A model generated the notes under the pieces. It saw only the letters and a list, made by a program, of their open reading frames with translations. It had not been told where the DNA came from and made no database searches. From Microplitis mediator (taxonomy: Eukaryota > Arthropoda > Insecta > Hymenoptera > Braconidae), in NCBI RefSeq assembly GCF_029852145.1, contig NC_079978.1:17155774-17219773 (forward strand): a DNA stretch of 64,000 nucleotides. The letters run 5' to 3'. The translations under genes were made by a program, and so were the position numbers. Positions within the stretch are counted from its first letter, which is position 1, and each line of letters starts with the position of its first letter. This document shows, one piece after another, positions 42,649 to 54,965 of this stretch.

Positions 42649-43989
42649 GTATAAAGTATATAATTTTAGTCTTATAAAAATACTTTAGGTAAATAAAACA
42701 GTAAACAATTAGTTTATTTTTATACGACAAAATTGACGGATAGTAACATAAAAAATCCAGAGAATATAACAAATGGCGGGAAAGAAGGGGAGGGGTTTTA
42801 TGAATCAGGGGTGGAGGTGGTTATCGGACTGTAGGTTTGCTGTTGGATTAGCTGTGAGGGTAGTTTGTCACGTAGAGCGTGACTCGAAGCGTTTCGTTGT
42901 TTAACACGTCGATCAAACGGCTCTGCGCTGGTTCTACGTTTTGCCCAATTATAAAACAAACCCAGTGCACGCCGTAATTATCCAATTAGCGAGTATTCCC
43001 TGTTCGAGTTATAGCTGGCAATGTGCCTTTTACACCCCTCGTATTCATCGACGATCACTTCAAACTCTGATCCATTGTGATCTCTTGCAATCTCACGCCG
43101 TTACGAAATTTCAAAGTTATAAAAAAACAATCAATTATATAAAAACTTATTTTACTTTTTTTAATTGCAAATAAAATTTTTACTTTTTTTTTAACAATTA
43201 AATTTTATTTAATATTTTTAAATAATTACTTCTAACTACGATATAGTTTTCATACTTTTAGTTGTTTAATTTTTTGTTATTTAAATTTATAATTCAATTA
43301 AAATAAAACTTTAAAAATCTGAAAGAAAAAAAACTTGAAATATTTTTATAAGTTCCATATTTTATTTCCAGTTCGCAAAGGATCAAACATTCGAACTCTT
43401 TCAATAACTTTTTAAAAGCTCCCAGAATTAAGTATTTACTTAAACATAAAATTACGCGCATTTATTTAATAAAAAAAAAATTATTACAAAGGTAAAAAAT
43501 AAAAAGTAAACTTGTGACGGTAAAGTTTATAAAATTAAAATGATTAAAAGATGAAATGAAAGAATAAATGAATAAAATAAAATATATAGAAGAGACCATC
43601 TAGCAATCTGTCTATCCATCCATCTCTCTGTGTTCATTCACATGACAGGTGGAGACCCTCGTTAGACAAATTATGCTTCGTTCTTAACTCTCTTTCCATT
43701 TTCTTTATTGGTGTAGCAATACGGTGGTGATGGTATGGTGGTTAGCTGGTAGGTACCGACTACAGCAGGTCCCAATTCTCTGGGCTCGTTCAGGTCGAGC
43801 TTCGAGTGGACTGCAAACACTCGAGGTAACGCTAGCTCGGGACTCGGGACTGTATGCCACAAGACAAGCCACCGGTTTAGATTTTACCTTTTATTCTCAA
43901 TGCTACTGAACTACTGAATTACAGCCATATTAAATTTAAAAACCATTTTTTTTTTTGACTAAAACAATAATGTATTTTTTTATATATAA
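42649..43989. other. Non-repetitive stretch with GC-richer islands
   Basis: Islands at 42770-43100 and 43600-43880 stand out from the AT-rich background. The second has open frames on both strands (43671-43862 minus, 43724-43909 plus) but neither resembles a family. The splice phase at 43717 does not fit the Xrn2 exon 5 donor. Possible regulatory or untranslated DNA. Confidence 0.35.
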
Positions 43990-45202
43990 TACAGCAGAAC
44001 CTGGTTATAAGTTACTGTTAGGGGCCATAGGAGAAAAATATCTCCTATAAGAAAGAAGAATTTTTTTATATTTTATTTTATTTAACACGCATTTCCGCAA
44101 TTTACAGTATGATACAAAATTTAGTTCGTTTATTTGATGAGCAGGATCGATGAAGAGAAAGATAAAAATAATAACATTAATTAGTACTTAAGTAGACTTC
44201 TTGAATTGTTTCAATGAACCTCCAAAGAATTCTATGTCACTAGTAATTGTTAACTAGATCGAGAAGTCTTATCCATGAGCTAAATTTAATAAATTGCTTT
44301 TTTGTAATGGGTACATGGACAAGACGGCTATTCCTTGTGCCGAATTGAGGGGCATTCAGTTCTATTTGTGTTAAAATATGTTGAAGAAAATGACGAATAT
44401 CTTGATAATTTGAATGATTCTTGTGCCAATTTTAGTGATGGCAAAATTTTTAATTCAAATGATTCGAATTTTCATTTTTTGACTGATTCTTTCGGATTAT
44501 TAAATTAAAATATTAAAATAATTACAGCAGATTAATATTTAGTCGGAATTTGTCTCGAAATTTTGCATCTTTTTTGTCTTTTAATATGTAGTTTTATTAT
44601 ATAATTATCATATTTTGTATATTTAAAACCATAAAATATATTGAAGCTGTTTAGGGGTGTGCAAATATTTGAATTATTGAATACGAATCAAATCGAATTA
44701 TTCGATTCAAATTTAGAATCAAATAGTTCCAACTATTCGAGTAATTCAAATTCAAATCAAATAAGAAACTAATTAGTAAAAAAGAATTTGAATTCAACGT
44801 ATTTATTCTGTTTGATTGACTATCGCTTAACGAATAATTAGCCTTACAATTTTTTTTAATTTTATGATAAATTTTTATGTAGAAAAATTTATATATTTGC
44901 ATAAATTAATTTTTTTCGTAAATTTATTTTCGACTGTACTTTTAACATATGGGTATTTGAAAATTTCTCGATTTTTTATAAAATCATTGACTGGGTTTTC
45001 ATGCAATAACTTTTGGACAGGAACGAGTATACTATTTATGTTAAGTTCATCTTAAAGTTTATTTAACAAGCTTCAGTTTCCGTTATTAATCTTGCGGATT
45101 TGATCATTTTTTCGTTTGAAAAATTTTAAAAATGCCGGTAAAAAATCTGATGGGATTTTAACTCTGGATAACTTTTGAATCAATATTCGTATGTAAAATC
45201 TA

Positions 45203-45847
45203 CTCTTAATTCGAATCAGTGAATTTCACTGGCGAACCAGTGAAACTTTACTGGTTTACTAGTAAAACTCACTGATTCGACCAGTGGTCTTGGCGGCCAT
45301 TTAATCCCACTGGTTACTCAGTGAACTTCACAGGTAAACCAGTGAATTTTAATGGCAGACGTAGTCACTGATTTAACAGTGAGCTGATATAATTTTCATC
45401 GTAACCCAACTTATACATATAAGGCATGATTCAAATTCCATTACATCAACTCTATCAAAATTATTCAAAGTAATGTGGAAGGAAAGTACACTTCGAGCTT
45501 TCTTCGAAATTTTAAAAATATCATGGTCGATTAAATTATATAAAATTATCAAGTCTCCGAGAATAGCTTAAATTAAAAACAATATAATTTATGTAAAATA
45601 TAAAATGCAATAATAGGGTCACAATTTGGCTTGAAATTTGTTAATTAATTAAATTGTCATTGACAAACAAACATCAGGTTATGTATAACTTGGTATAACT
45701 AATCATAGGTCGCTGCTGATAACGGACACTTAAGGTACTTAAATTTCGCACTGGATTGAATCAGTGAACCCAATACCCACTGGTTTACCAGTGACTTTGT
45801 TACTCACTGAATGAACCAATGGATTTCTCACTGATTCAAATTAAGAG
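45203..45847. mobile_element. Palindromic element rich in CCAGTGAA
   Basis: CTCTTAATTCGAATCAGTGA mirrors TCACTGATTCAAATTAAGAG. Related to the shorter 46025-46183 and 52894-53050 elements. Confidence 0.7.
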
Positions 45848-46024
45848 AATGATGTACTTATGTACTTATCTTCTAGCTTATTGAATAAGCTTTAATTTCG
45901 ACTGCTATAAAATTGTTCAATGATGTCTTTCATTTACTACAGAGTTTGAACCATACCTGTGTAATTCGGAGTGGAGTGAGGGTACCATTTTGAGATGAGC
46001 GAAAAAAAATAGAGGGAACGTAGT

Positions 46025-46183
46025 CTCTTAAAATGAATCAGTGAAAAGTACTCCAATCAGTAAATATTCACTGCATAAGTAGTCCCAAGTATATCACTAA
46101 TTCAATCAACGATATACTTGAGACTGATCCGCAGTGAATATTCACTGATTTGCAGCACTTTTCACTGATTTATTTTAAGAGAG
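46025..46183. mobile_element. 159 bp palindromic MITE, copy 1
   Basis: CTCTTAAAATGAATCAGTGA to TCACTGATTTATTTTAAGAG. The centre AAGTATATCACTAATTC is shared with copy 2. Confidence 0.85.
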
Positions 46184-47330
46184 TAACTTATAACCAGGGT
46201 GTAATGTATCATAAATAACTTAAAATATTATAAATTATTATTTTCTTATAAAATCATTCCTTCTTTTAAAACCTTTGATGATATGTACATAAGATAAGTT
46301 TAATAATAGACTAATAATTAATCTTTTTTTGTTTGCTACGTGTGGATTATAAAAAGTGAGCGCTGACTAAGGGACCTCCTTCACATTTCACAGAAGCTTC
46401 GTATCTCCTTGATTTTGTTTCACTCCTTATAAGAGAAGTGAAAATCAATTTCTCAACGAGGCCAAAGGGAGGTCGTACGTGTTCGCGTACCCCCCAAGCT
46501 ACCAGGGACTTTCTCACTAATGAGGCACAGCGTAATTAGTGAGACTGTCTGCCAGTTTGGTACTTCACTGAGTAGAGAGTACGAGTTGCAAGGGCGGTTC
46601 CCTCTTTCTCGTGTGCCAAGCCTTTGCGTACTTCACTTCACTGTTTCCACTTCACTACACTTTTCTTTTTTATTTTTTTATTATTTTTTTTTTTTTCACT
46701 ATCACGTATAATAATAAAAAGAAAAGTGTCATGTTTAATACTTCTATTGTTTCGTGTGTTTCTTACTTTTTTTAATTTTTAAAATGGAAATATAGATTAC
46801 ACAGTATTTATAGTAATCCATACTAATAATATGTAAAAAAGTAAAATTACATTGGGTATATAGTTATAAACTTTTGATCACTCAAAATTATTGTTAAATT
46901 TGTAAAGAGTTATGTTTTATATTTATTAATGTTAACCCTTAGCAGTTAGATGGGATTCAGAAAACCCAGGAAATTTTAAACTTGAATTATCTCAATAGCT
47001 AATCAGTTTATCAAAAAAGTATAAGATACCTTTTTTGTAGAGAATTTAAAGGGCAACAGAAAAGGTATTTTGCAATTTTTCAGATAACTCAATATTTACA
47101 AAGATATTTGCAAAAAACTAATCGCAATAAATTTTTTCTCGCCCCAAAAATTTTTTTCTTGGCTCAGTAGTTTTTGTTCTCTCTTCAAGAAAGTTTTCGT
47201 TTCCAATTCCTGATGCAAAAAATTTCTTAGGGCCAGAAAAAATTTTTTGCACCAAGAAATCCTTTTTTTGAAAATTTCAAAAGATAAATTCTTCACTTGA
47301 TTTACTAAAATAAATATGTTATTCTTTAAG
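46184..47330. other. GC-richer island at 46340-46660 and flanks
   Basis: The island has TATAAAAA at 46348-46355 followed by non-repetitive sequence with CCCCCCAAGCTACC. A 63-codon frame (46520-46711) has no recognisable domain. 47090-47280 is a fragment of the CAAGAAAT-type MITEs. A promoter is possible but not demonstrated. Confidence 0.3.
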
Positions 47331-48280
47331 GAGGTTCGATACCGATTATCTTTCTAGGGGGATCTCATGGATTTTCTATTGTATTTTTACAAGATTACAA
47401 CTCCTATGCACCAAAATTTCATTAATAGAATATGTTATGAATTGACTTACTTTTAGGAATTAATACAATATATTTTCATTATAATTCCATTGAATCATAA
47501 CAAAATTTTTAACTTCCCGCTAAGAAAATTGTAAATTTTCAAAAAATCGGGAAGTTATTGGTTTCGGTCCGATTTACGAAAATCGAATTTCCATCAGATG
47601 TCGACGTTTTGAGGTCCGAGGGAGCTATTCTGACTAATTTCACGATGATGTCCGAGTGTATGTATGTATGTAAATACCTGTATCTTTTGAACGGGTGAAC
47701 CGATTTTGAACTTTAAGGTGTCATTCGACGCGGATTGACAATATCTTGAAGCCGAGAGAAAATTGAGCTTGATCGGTAGGGCTCGTTCAGAGATATTCCA
47801 AAAATAAAGTTTTTTCAAAAATGTTTTTTTTTGATAACTTTTAATGTGCTCGATAGATTGATTCCAAAATGGACTGGGCTCTAGAGCTTTATAAGCCGCG
47901 TCGAATGCCACCTCAACCATCAAAATCGGTTCATTCGTTCAAGAGAAACCGTTGTCGAAAGAATTAAAAAAAAAAAATTTTTTTATTTTTCCTGAAATAT
48001 CACAAAAACGACTCAATAAATCGAATAAAAAATTTGATCAGCTTTAGAATTTGACAAAACGCGTCGATTGCCGCCTCAACCATCAAAATCGGTTAATTCG
48101 TTCGCGAGATATCGTGGGAGAAAGAAATGCTAAAAAATGGTTTTTTACAAAACAATGGCATAAAAAAGTATTTGCGAGCTCGTAAATGTATTCACAATAG
48201 TGTTTTCGAGCTCAACGAGCTCGAAAACAGCGGGAAGTTTTGGGGCTGGCCCGCAGGGTCAACTTATAGACCGATTTTTT
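47328..48280 (+). repeat. CCCGCAGGGTCAA family, copy B, with a MITE end
   Basis: 47513-48275 is nearly colinear with copy A (AACTTCCCGCTAAGAAAAT … GGCCCGCAGGGTCAACTTAT), with a short GTAT microsatellite in place of the long GT tract. At 47328 a single end of the CTTAAGGAGGTTC element precedes it. Confidence 0.72.
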
Positions 48281-48479
48281 TTTAATGAAACAAGTGATTA
48301 AAAAATAAACGCAGAAATACGGCAATAGCGCGCTAGTGTTTAGTAATTTTTCTGTGTACTATTGTTGATCACAATGTTTATTACTAGCTGGAGCTCAGGT
48401 CTCACACGAGTACTATGCGTTAGTGTGTATTAGTGAGTAAACAGAAAAGAATGTCAGCTGATTTTTGTTTTTATTAATT

Positions 48480-48623
48480 ACGGAAGAAAGTAATATTAAA
48501 AAGAGGAAATATTGGAAAGGTAAATTAGTATCAGAAGCTGTTTATAATAAACGTTTAAAACTATCAGAAAAAGGAAAAAAAACGGAAAAAAGAAGCTTAC
48601 ACGCTAGACGTATTATAGGTTAA
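48480..48623 (+). pseudogene. Fragment of a Mutator-like transposon protein
   Basis: A single frame reads …KKRKYWKGKLVSEAVYNKRLKLSEKG…EKRSLHARRIIG then stops. I recognise this as the N-terminal part of proteins from insect Mutator-like elements. Downstream the similarity is lost, so only the start of the gene remains. The assignment is by memory of the family and needs a search. Confidence 0.45.
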
Positions 48624-50190
48624 ACACAGTCAAAATGATATTGGTGCTACAAGCTTATTAGTTATTCAAATTTCCCGCGGTTGTGTCATTTTACGCTGTT
48701 GCCATCGTTTCTTAACTTCACGACACATGTGACGTCATTAATTAAAATTCGCTCTTATTTAATTAATAATTTAATAACAAACCCATGATTAAACTTGAAA
48801 AAAATATTAATGTGTTCAGAAATGTTTAATAATGATGGTATTATTGTAGTAGAAACTATAACACTTAGAAAAATGATTCCCATTTACGCCCGTGTATAAG
48901 AACGAATTTTGAAAATTTATTTCTCGAAAACGATGTAGTGAATCGATTTGAAATTTCAACAGTGATCATTTTTTTTTATAACTCTTTCGATAAAAAAAAT
49001 TTCAGAATTTTGGTATTATCTCGAAAATCGGTATCGAATCTCTTTAATTTTCAACTTTTTTATCGATTCTATGCCACAGTAAATTTACTTCTCAATAATT
49101 TGACACAAGATTTAGTTGAAAATATTAAAAGTTAATAAAGTCATAGCTGTTTTTATGCAAAAAGTTACTTTTTCCTTGTGATCATTGTTCGCATCAGAAG
49201 TGTATAACCGTCGACGGTTAATGGAATTAAATTATGATTTAATATTTCATAAATTAAATCCTAACTAATATGGATTAAAATACATAAATATATATTACAC
49301 GGATATACAAATAATAAACATCCGTAATTTCGCACAAAAGATTTACACTCAACTCACAAACAATAGCAGCAATTGATGAATTACAAAAAAAATGATTTCT
49401 ATTGTAATCACAATAGGCTTGTTATGAATTTATGCAATTCCATTGCAAGTTAATCACGTAAAAATCACACGCCCTTCTGTCATATCAACCACACGCGACT
49501 ATCTCCAAGGGTGACGGGCGTCACCACCAGTGTCGCGGCTAATTTAACCACGATATTGAGCTGTATTGTACTTTAAATGTCCCGCTTCCTCTTTCTACAT
49601 TTGTCTCTAGAAAACCCTCTGTTATATGTATATATTATCTTATATATATTTTTGATTAATCAAATTATTTCATTATAAATATTTACCATAAAAATATTTT
49701 AAAAGTTATTTCATATTTGAAATTTTTTACTACTCTTCAGTTGCATTTAATAGTCAATGATAATAGCGCGTAAATTTTTAGCAAATTGCTGCATACCAAC
49801 AGTAATTTGATTATTGAAATTACAGGTTTAGTAGTCAGTATACAAAAGAATTTATACAAGTAACAAAAAAAAATTTTTTTTTCATTGTTATACTTTATTT
49901 ACAATTATTTTTCTTTGATGTAATGTTCCATTTAAAGTATAAAACGTTGCAATGGCGCGGAATGCCGTAAAGACCAATGAAGTTGGACGAAAAGATCTTG
50001 ATGCCGGTAAATGAACCGTATTTCCGTAATGCAAAAGGTATTTTTAAGTGAGGTACAGTCTTTTATGTTTTGTTTGGTGATTCAGTAGCTTACATACACC
50101 TGTGATATATTTTTATTTTCACTATCTTGTTTTTTAAATCAGAAGTAAATCAAACAAATAACAAAAAATTTAAGAAAATTGTTTGTAAAA
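48624..50190. other. Non-repetitive AT-rich stretch with small GC-richer islands
   Basis: Islands at 48660-48740 (with TTTCCCGCGG and ACATGTGACGTCATTA, a CRE-like TGACGTCA), 49470-49620 and 49945-50040 are non-coding. No gene was found. Confidence 0.35.
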
Positions 50191-50192
50191 TA

Positions 50193-50700
50193 GTACACAG
50201 TTAGAAATTTTGTGTTAAATTCAACACAAATCGTGTGTTGCAAACGGTCTACACAAATTTTTCTGTTAATTCAACATATTGCGTTTGTGTTGATTTTTAA
50301 CACAAATTTTATGTTAAATAAAATTGAACACATAAAATCTGTTCTTTTGACAGAAAATTTGTGTACATTTAACAGAACATTTGTGTAAATTTAAAACATT
50401 TTTCGTGTTAAAATCAACTAATAAACATAAGCGCATAACCTAACCAACTAAAGTATACTGATCCACCCTTTGTAGAACTTATGTCAATTTAGCGAACAAT
50501 TGAACCGGGTCAAAAAGATATGAAAGTTATCTAAATTTAATTGTAAAATGTAAATATTTAATTGTAATTAAATTATAATCCAAATTTCCCTGCAGACAAT
50601 GCTGCTACAATGCTTTGCTTGATTATAGTAATGAAGAATTGCGCGGGAACGTTTAGTCAAACAATACAAATTTTGTGTTAATTTTCGAATAACACAAGAA
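50193..50700. mobile_element. Partial TTGTGTTAAAA-type element
   Basis: Starts CACAGTTAGAAATTTTGTGT and contains AACACAAATTTTATGTT-type tracts. It is related to the complete element at 50767-51108. The right end is unclear. Confidence 0.4.
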
Positions 50701-50766
50701 ATGTCTTACATTCCAGATTTGAACATTTTCCGACTGACACTTTCGATTTTTGAAACAGTTTAACTA

Positions 50767-51108
50767 CACAGTAAAAAATATTGTGTATCTGTGTTAAAAA
50801 CGGTCCGTGTTAAAATTTTTGTGTTGATTATTTTGTGTCAAATCAACACAATTCTTTGTGTTACTTTAAAATTTTTAATCGATTTACTCTTCAACACTTT
50901 AAAAGTGTTACTTAGTATAAAAATCGATATTATCAACATTTATTAAGTGTTACTTTAACATCAACACAAAAAAAGTGTTGAAATTTTAACACAAATTTTG
51001 TGTTAAAATTCAACACAAATAGTCTGTGTTGAAAAATAACACAAAAATTGTGTGGACCGTTTCTAACACACAGATTGTGTTGATTTTAACACAATGTTTT
51101 TTACTGTG
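50767..51108. mobile_element. MITE with CACAGTAAAAAATATTG ends
   Basis: The left end is mirrored by CAATGTTTTTTACTGTG. Internal inverted copies include AAACGGTCCGTGTT and GTGGACCGTTTCTAAC. 342 bp, with TA on the left. Confidence 0.75.
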
Positions 51109-51480
51109 CACTACTTTAAATCGTTAATTTTTAATTTGTTAATCACTATTAATTATTAACTTCAAAGTAAGAGATTTGAGTTAATTTTCATTCCAAAGAA
51201 GGTATTTAAAAAAAAAAACATGATATATTTTTTATTAAAGTAATAGATTAAAAAATTATTAAAAGTTAATTAAATTGTAAATATTTTTCAGTTCATTTTT
51301 GAAGTACATCCGAAGTAATTTGACACTGGAAGTTTTTTTTTGTAAATTGATAAGAAAGAAAATCAAAATAATGTTCAATTATATTTACAAAAGTGATTTT
51401 GGAATATTTAAAAAGCAAAATTTGTTTATAAAATTTCGGGGGTACCCAATTTTCCCCCTACCCCGTTTCGCCCCTCCCTC

Positions 51481-51483
<3 letters not shown>

Positions 51484-51534
<51 letters not shown>
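51484..51534. repeat. (AT)n microsatellite
   Basis: About 50 bp of uninterrupted AT. Confidence 0.95.
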
Positions 51535-51538
<4 letters not shown>

Positions 51539-52893
51539 GAACGGGTATAGAGTTTTTTTTCTTTTTAATAAAAACTACCCCATTGACAAAGTAGGATAAT
51601 ATGCGTTGGTGCGTAAGTGACCACAATCGGATGGACCTTATAGGTCGTTGGGTCGTAATGGTAATATCAAAACCACATAAAGCATAAATCCGACAGATTG
51701 AAGAATCCTGAACAAATAAGTTGGTTGATGGGTAAAACGCGGCGGGGTGCGGTTTTCCACCTCATTTCCACGTCGAGTGAGGGAACCTGATTGTAGAGAG
51801 GACTCTTCTCGCGGCTATTGTGCTACTGTGCGTCTCCGGATGATCCATCCAATCGGATTTTCACTAGAGACCTCGCTTATTCTCGCTTGTTCGATGTCGA
51901 ATCGTTCATGCGTGTTTTTGATCACAATATAAAAAGATAAAATAAAAAAAAACTAAAAAGGAATAAAAAATTTAGAGAAAAAAACTTTAACTGAATTTCT
52001 AATGAGTTTCAAAATTATTTTTATTGATAATTTTTATCACAGAAGAAATTGCGGGAAAAATTATAAATAATTTCAAAATTTTTTTTTAATATATTCCTTC
52101 ATAATGCGGATTATAATATTTTTTAAACTCAGACTTTTTGATCTTTTCATACTGGAGTTATTTATAGAATTACAACTATAGTTGTACAAGTTGTTAATCA
52201 AATATTAATTGAATAATTTTTCTAAAAAATTCGAATCTTTTATTTCAAATCTAAAAATCATCATTCACTGACTAATCACCCTATCTATTGACGAATATGA
52301 TAAATTTTCCTTAAAGACGATAAAATATTAAAGTTTCTAAAAAAGTTCGTTGACTATCGTCGCCATCTTGCATCCAAACACATAATCTTTCTACGTCAAT
52401 TAAGTTTTTTTTTTTTAAAGGAAATTTTTCTTGATTGCCTTAAAAATGAATGAATAAAAAAATTGAACCGATTTCTCTAATGTTTGAGTCACTTAAAAGT
52501 CGCTGGTTCTCGTAGAGATTTAAAACTGTTCGTGCAAAATTTTTCATTAGCATGCTTGTGATATTGGTTCAACAATTCATTTAATCGATCTCAAAAAATC
52601 GTCAATTAGCGATAATCAATGTCTCTAAATTAATAAAAACTCTTATTCGTAATCAACGAAATAATTTTCAAAAATTCAATTAATTTGAACCTTTTAAATT
52701 AGAATGACTTTTTAATAAATAAAACGGTTGTGTACTCGTAATCCCGCCTGAATATCAGGAATCCCGCCTGAATATTCAATCCACAACTATGGATTGAATA
52801 TTCTCATATAAAATAATATCTATGTTGTCTTCCAATAACAACACTGAATAGCGATCGTACATAAATAATATTTAAATTTAATACTCCGATATT
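51535..52893. other. GC-richer island (51600-51910) then AT-rich DNA
   Basis: The island is non-repetitive and includes GCGGCGGGGTGCGG. A 61-codon frame in it has no recognisable domain. A small hairpin at 52779-52812 has AATATTCAATCC mirrored by GGATTGAATATT. Confidence 0.35.
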
Positions 52894-53050
52894 CTCTTAA
52901 AATGAATCAGTGAAAAATACCACAAATCAGTGAATATTCACTGCAAATCAGTCCCAAGTATATCACTAATTCAATCAGTGATATACTTGGGACTACTTAT
53001 GCAGTAAACATTCACTGATTGAAGTCCTTTTCACTGATTCGTTTTAAGAG
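52894..53050. mobile_element. 157 bp palindromic MITE, copy 2
   Basis: Same ends and centre as 46025-46183, with an estimated identity high enough to be obvious by eye. Confidence 0.85.
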
Positions 53051-53311
53051 AATAGGAAAATTTCAAAAATGATTTTTTATCGTAATGTGAATAAACAAAT
53101 TTATTTTTCCCCGGGCCAAAAAATACGAATAAGTTGTAACTAAGATGAAAAAAGCTCTAAAAGTTGACAAAAATTTAATGTAAGTCGAAAAAGTTGAGAT
53201 CTTTTCGGAAAATCGCCGGCAAATCGATAACTCTAACAAGTGACGAAGCTGTATTACAAACGTTTTTAATTATTTCCGTGTTCTTTCGAAAATTTTACAT
53301 TAACGATTGTT

Positions 53312-53494
53312 CTATGAACTGGAGTACTCCTTTGTGAATATAGCTCCGTCGCTTTTTCGAATAATTATATGGAATTTTTGAGCTCCTGTAATGGGCTTAG
53401 CTGTATTGTATAGCAAATCTAATGTTTCTTTTGCTTCGAAATAGTTGCTTCTTAATAAATAAAAACATTTATTATAACTGTTTATAAATAGCAT
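53312..53494 (-). pseudogene. Possible coding relic, unidentified
   Basis: A 60-codon minus-strand frame reads …YFEAKETLDLLYNTAKPITGAQKFHIIIRKSDGAIFTKEYSSS, more protein-like in composition than other frames nearby. No start context, splice sites or family could be established. It may be part of a transposon protein. Confidence 0.25.
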
Positions 53495-53519
53495 TAACTT
53501 TTACTTACTGCTTTTAAGT

Positions 53520-54965
53520 CCCTACTCCGAACAAAAAAATATCGAAATCAATTTATAATATGCAAGAAAACAAGTCTACAGAGTCAAAAATCGGTACTGA
53601 TAATAATTTATAGCGAAAAAAAAATTTTTCCAATTTTCAAAAATCGAAAAAAATAGTAATTATGGAAGGCCCACTACCGGACCGGGCTTAAAAGTTGCAG
53701 AATGGATAGAAGTTTAAGATAGAAAATTTTCAAGAAAATCGAAGGATACATCTTTTTTTAAAAACACGGTTGAAAACTTAAAACTCATAAATCTCGATTA
53801 AAAACATTTCGTATGTTTGTTTTGTATTTTTTGCTGTAAAGGCCATCTAAAAACGAAAATTTTGAAAAAAAAAAACATTGAATTTTGACCATTATTACGA
53901 AAGTTATGATCAATAAACCATAAAAAGAGCGGTTTTTTTTTTAAAACTCGATATTTTTTGAACCATTGATCAAAAAAATCTCAAAATTTACCAGGAAGCC
54001 TCTTTTGAGGGGTTCAAAAAAATACCAAAAAATTAAGAATATCGGAAAAATCTATTTTTGAAACCGTCCGATTTGGCGTGGAATGCCCCATATATATTCT
54101 AATATTAAAATTATCTATTTAATTTAATTTTTCCTACAGTACGGAATTATAATAGAAAATTTATAAAATGTGAATGAATAAAAAAAGGTAGAAAAAAATA
54201 TCAAATTTCTCGATCCTTTGACGCTTTCAGGCGTTAGAAGTTATACGGATCTCTCGCCTACAGACCATTTTAAGTAGCCAGAGAGGTGGAATCCTACCTT
54301 GTTGACTCATCTTCAACCACAAGATCCTATCAAATTTCATCAATTGAGTTTAGGCAAAAAATCTAAAGGAGAATTCAGTACCACGTTCTTCGTCTGATAA
54401 ACGATACCCAAACATTCCTGTGGATATTTTTCCCATTTCACCGTACAAACAAATAAAAAATAAATATACCAACCATAAAAAAAAAATTCCATCTATTTAT
54501 TGATTATTAAAATTCTCAATCTCTTGACTTTAATGTCTGACACGAAGTAAATGTGTTATTTTTGGTTGTTAAGATCCTAAAAAATTTTTTGCGAGTAAAC
54601 AGAAAAAAAGGATGTTGACAACAAAAAACGAGTAATCACGAAAGAGAAGTATAAAGATCAGAAGTAAAGAGTGTGGGAAGTTGACAAGGTACAGAAGAAG
54701 AGACGGCTACGAAAGAGGGTGATGCGACTGAAGTATTCTCGACTATTCTAGGATACTCCTCATTGGTATCCTGGGGGTTCTTGGTGTATTTTTTCTTTTC
54801 TTTTCTCAACGTTATGTTTATCCATGCTTTTTTTTTTCTCTAATTTTTACTGAATGTTTTTTTTTTATAATAATAGAATATATATTTTTTATAATACCAA
54901 GTAGACCGGGATACGATGACCCACCTAAGCATCATTAAATATCGAATACAAGTTATTTTTATGTA
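53520..54965. other. AT-rich stretch, one possible transposon end and a GC-richer island
   Basis: CGTCCGATTTGGCGTGGAATGCCCC near 54066-54090 looks like an element terminus, but the partner end was not located. 54640-54790 is a purine-rich, GC-richer island without coding frame. Confidence 0.3.

Larger units (their letters stand above)
43990..46208. mobile_element. Element with ACCTGGTTATAAGTTAC ends, carrying younger insertions
   Basis: ACCTGGTTATAAGTTACTG near 43998 mirrors GTAACTTATAACCAGGGT ending near 46201. Inside are a TTCGAA-type fragment (44653-44780) and CAGTGAA-type palindromes (45203-45847, 46025-46183). The CTCCTATAAGA motif suggests the original interior. Confidence 0.5.

Noticed and set aside
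43717..43909. Candidate last exon of Xrn2
   Set aside because: An acceptor-like TGTAG and GGTGGTGATGG looked promising, but the splice phase does not fit exon 5 and the translation lacks the Gly/Asn/Arg-rich tail.
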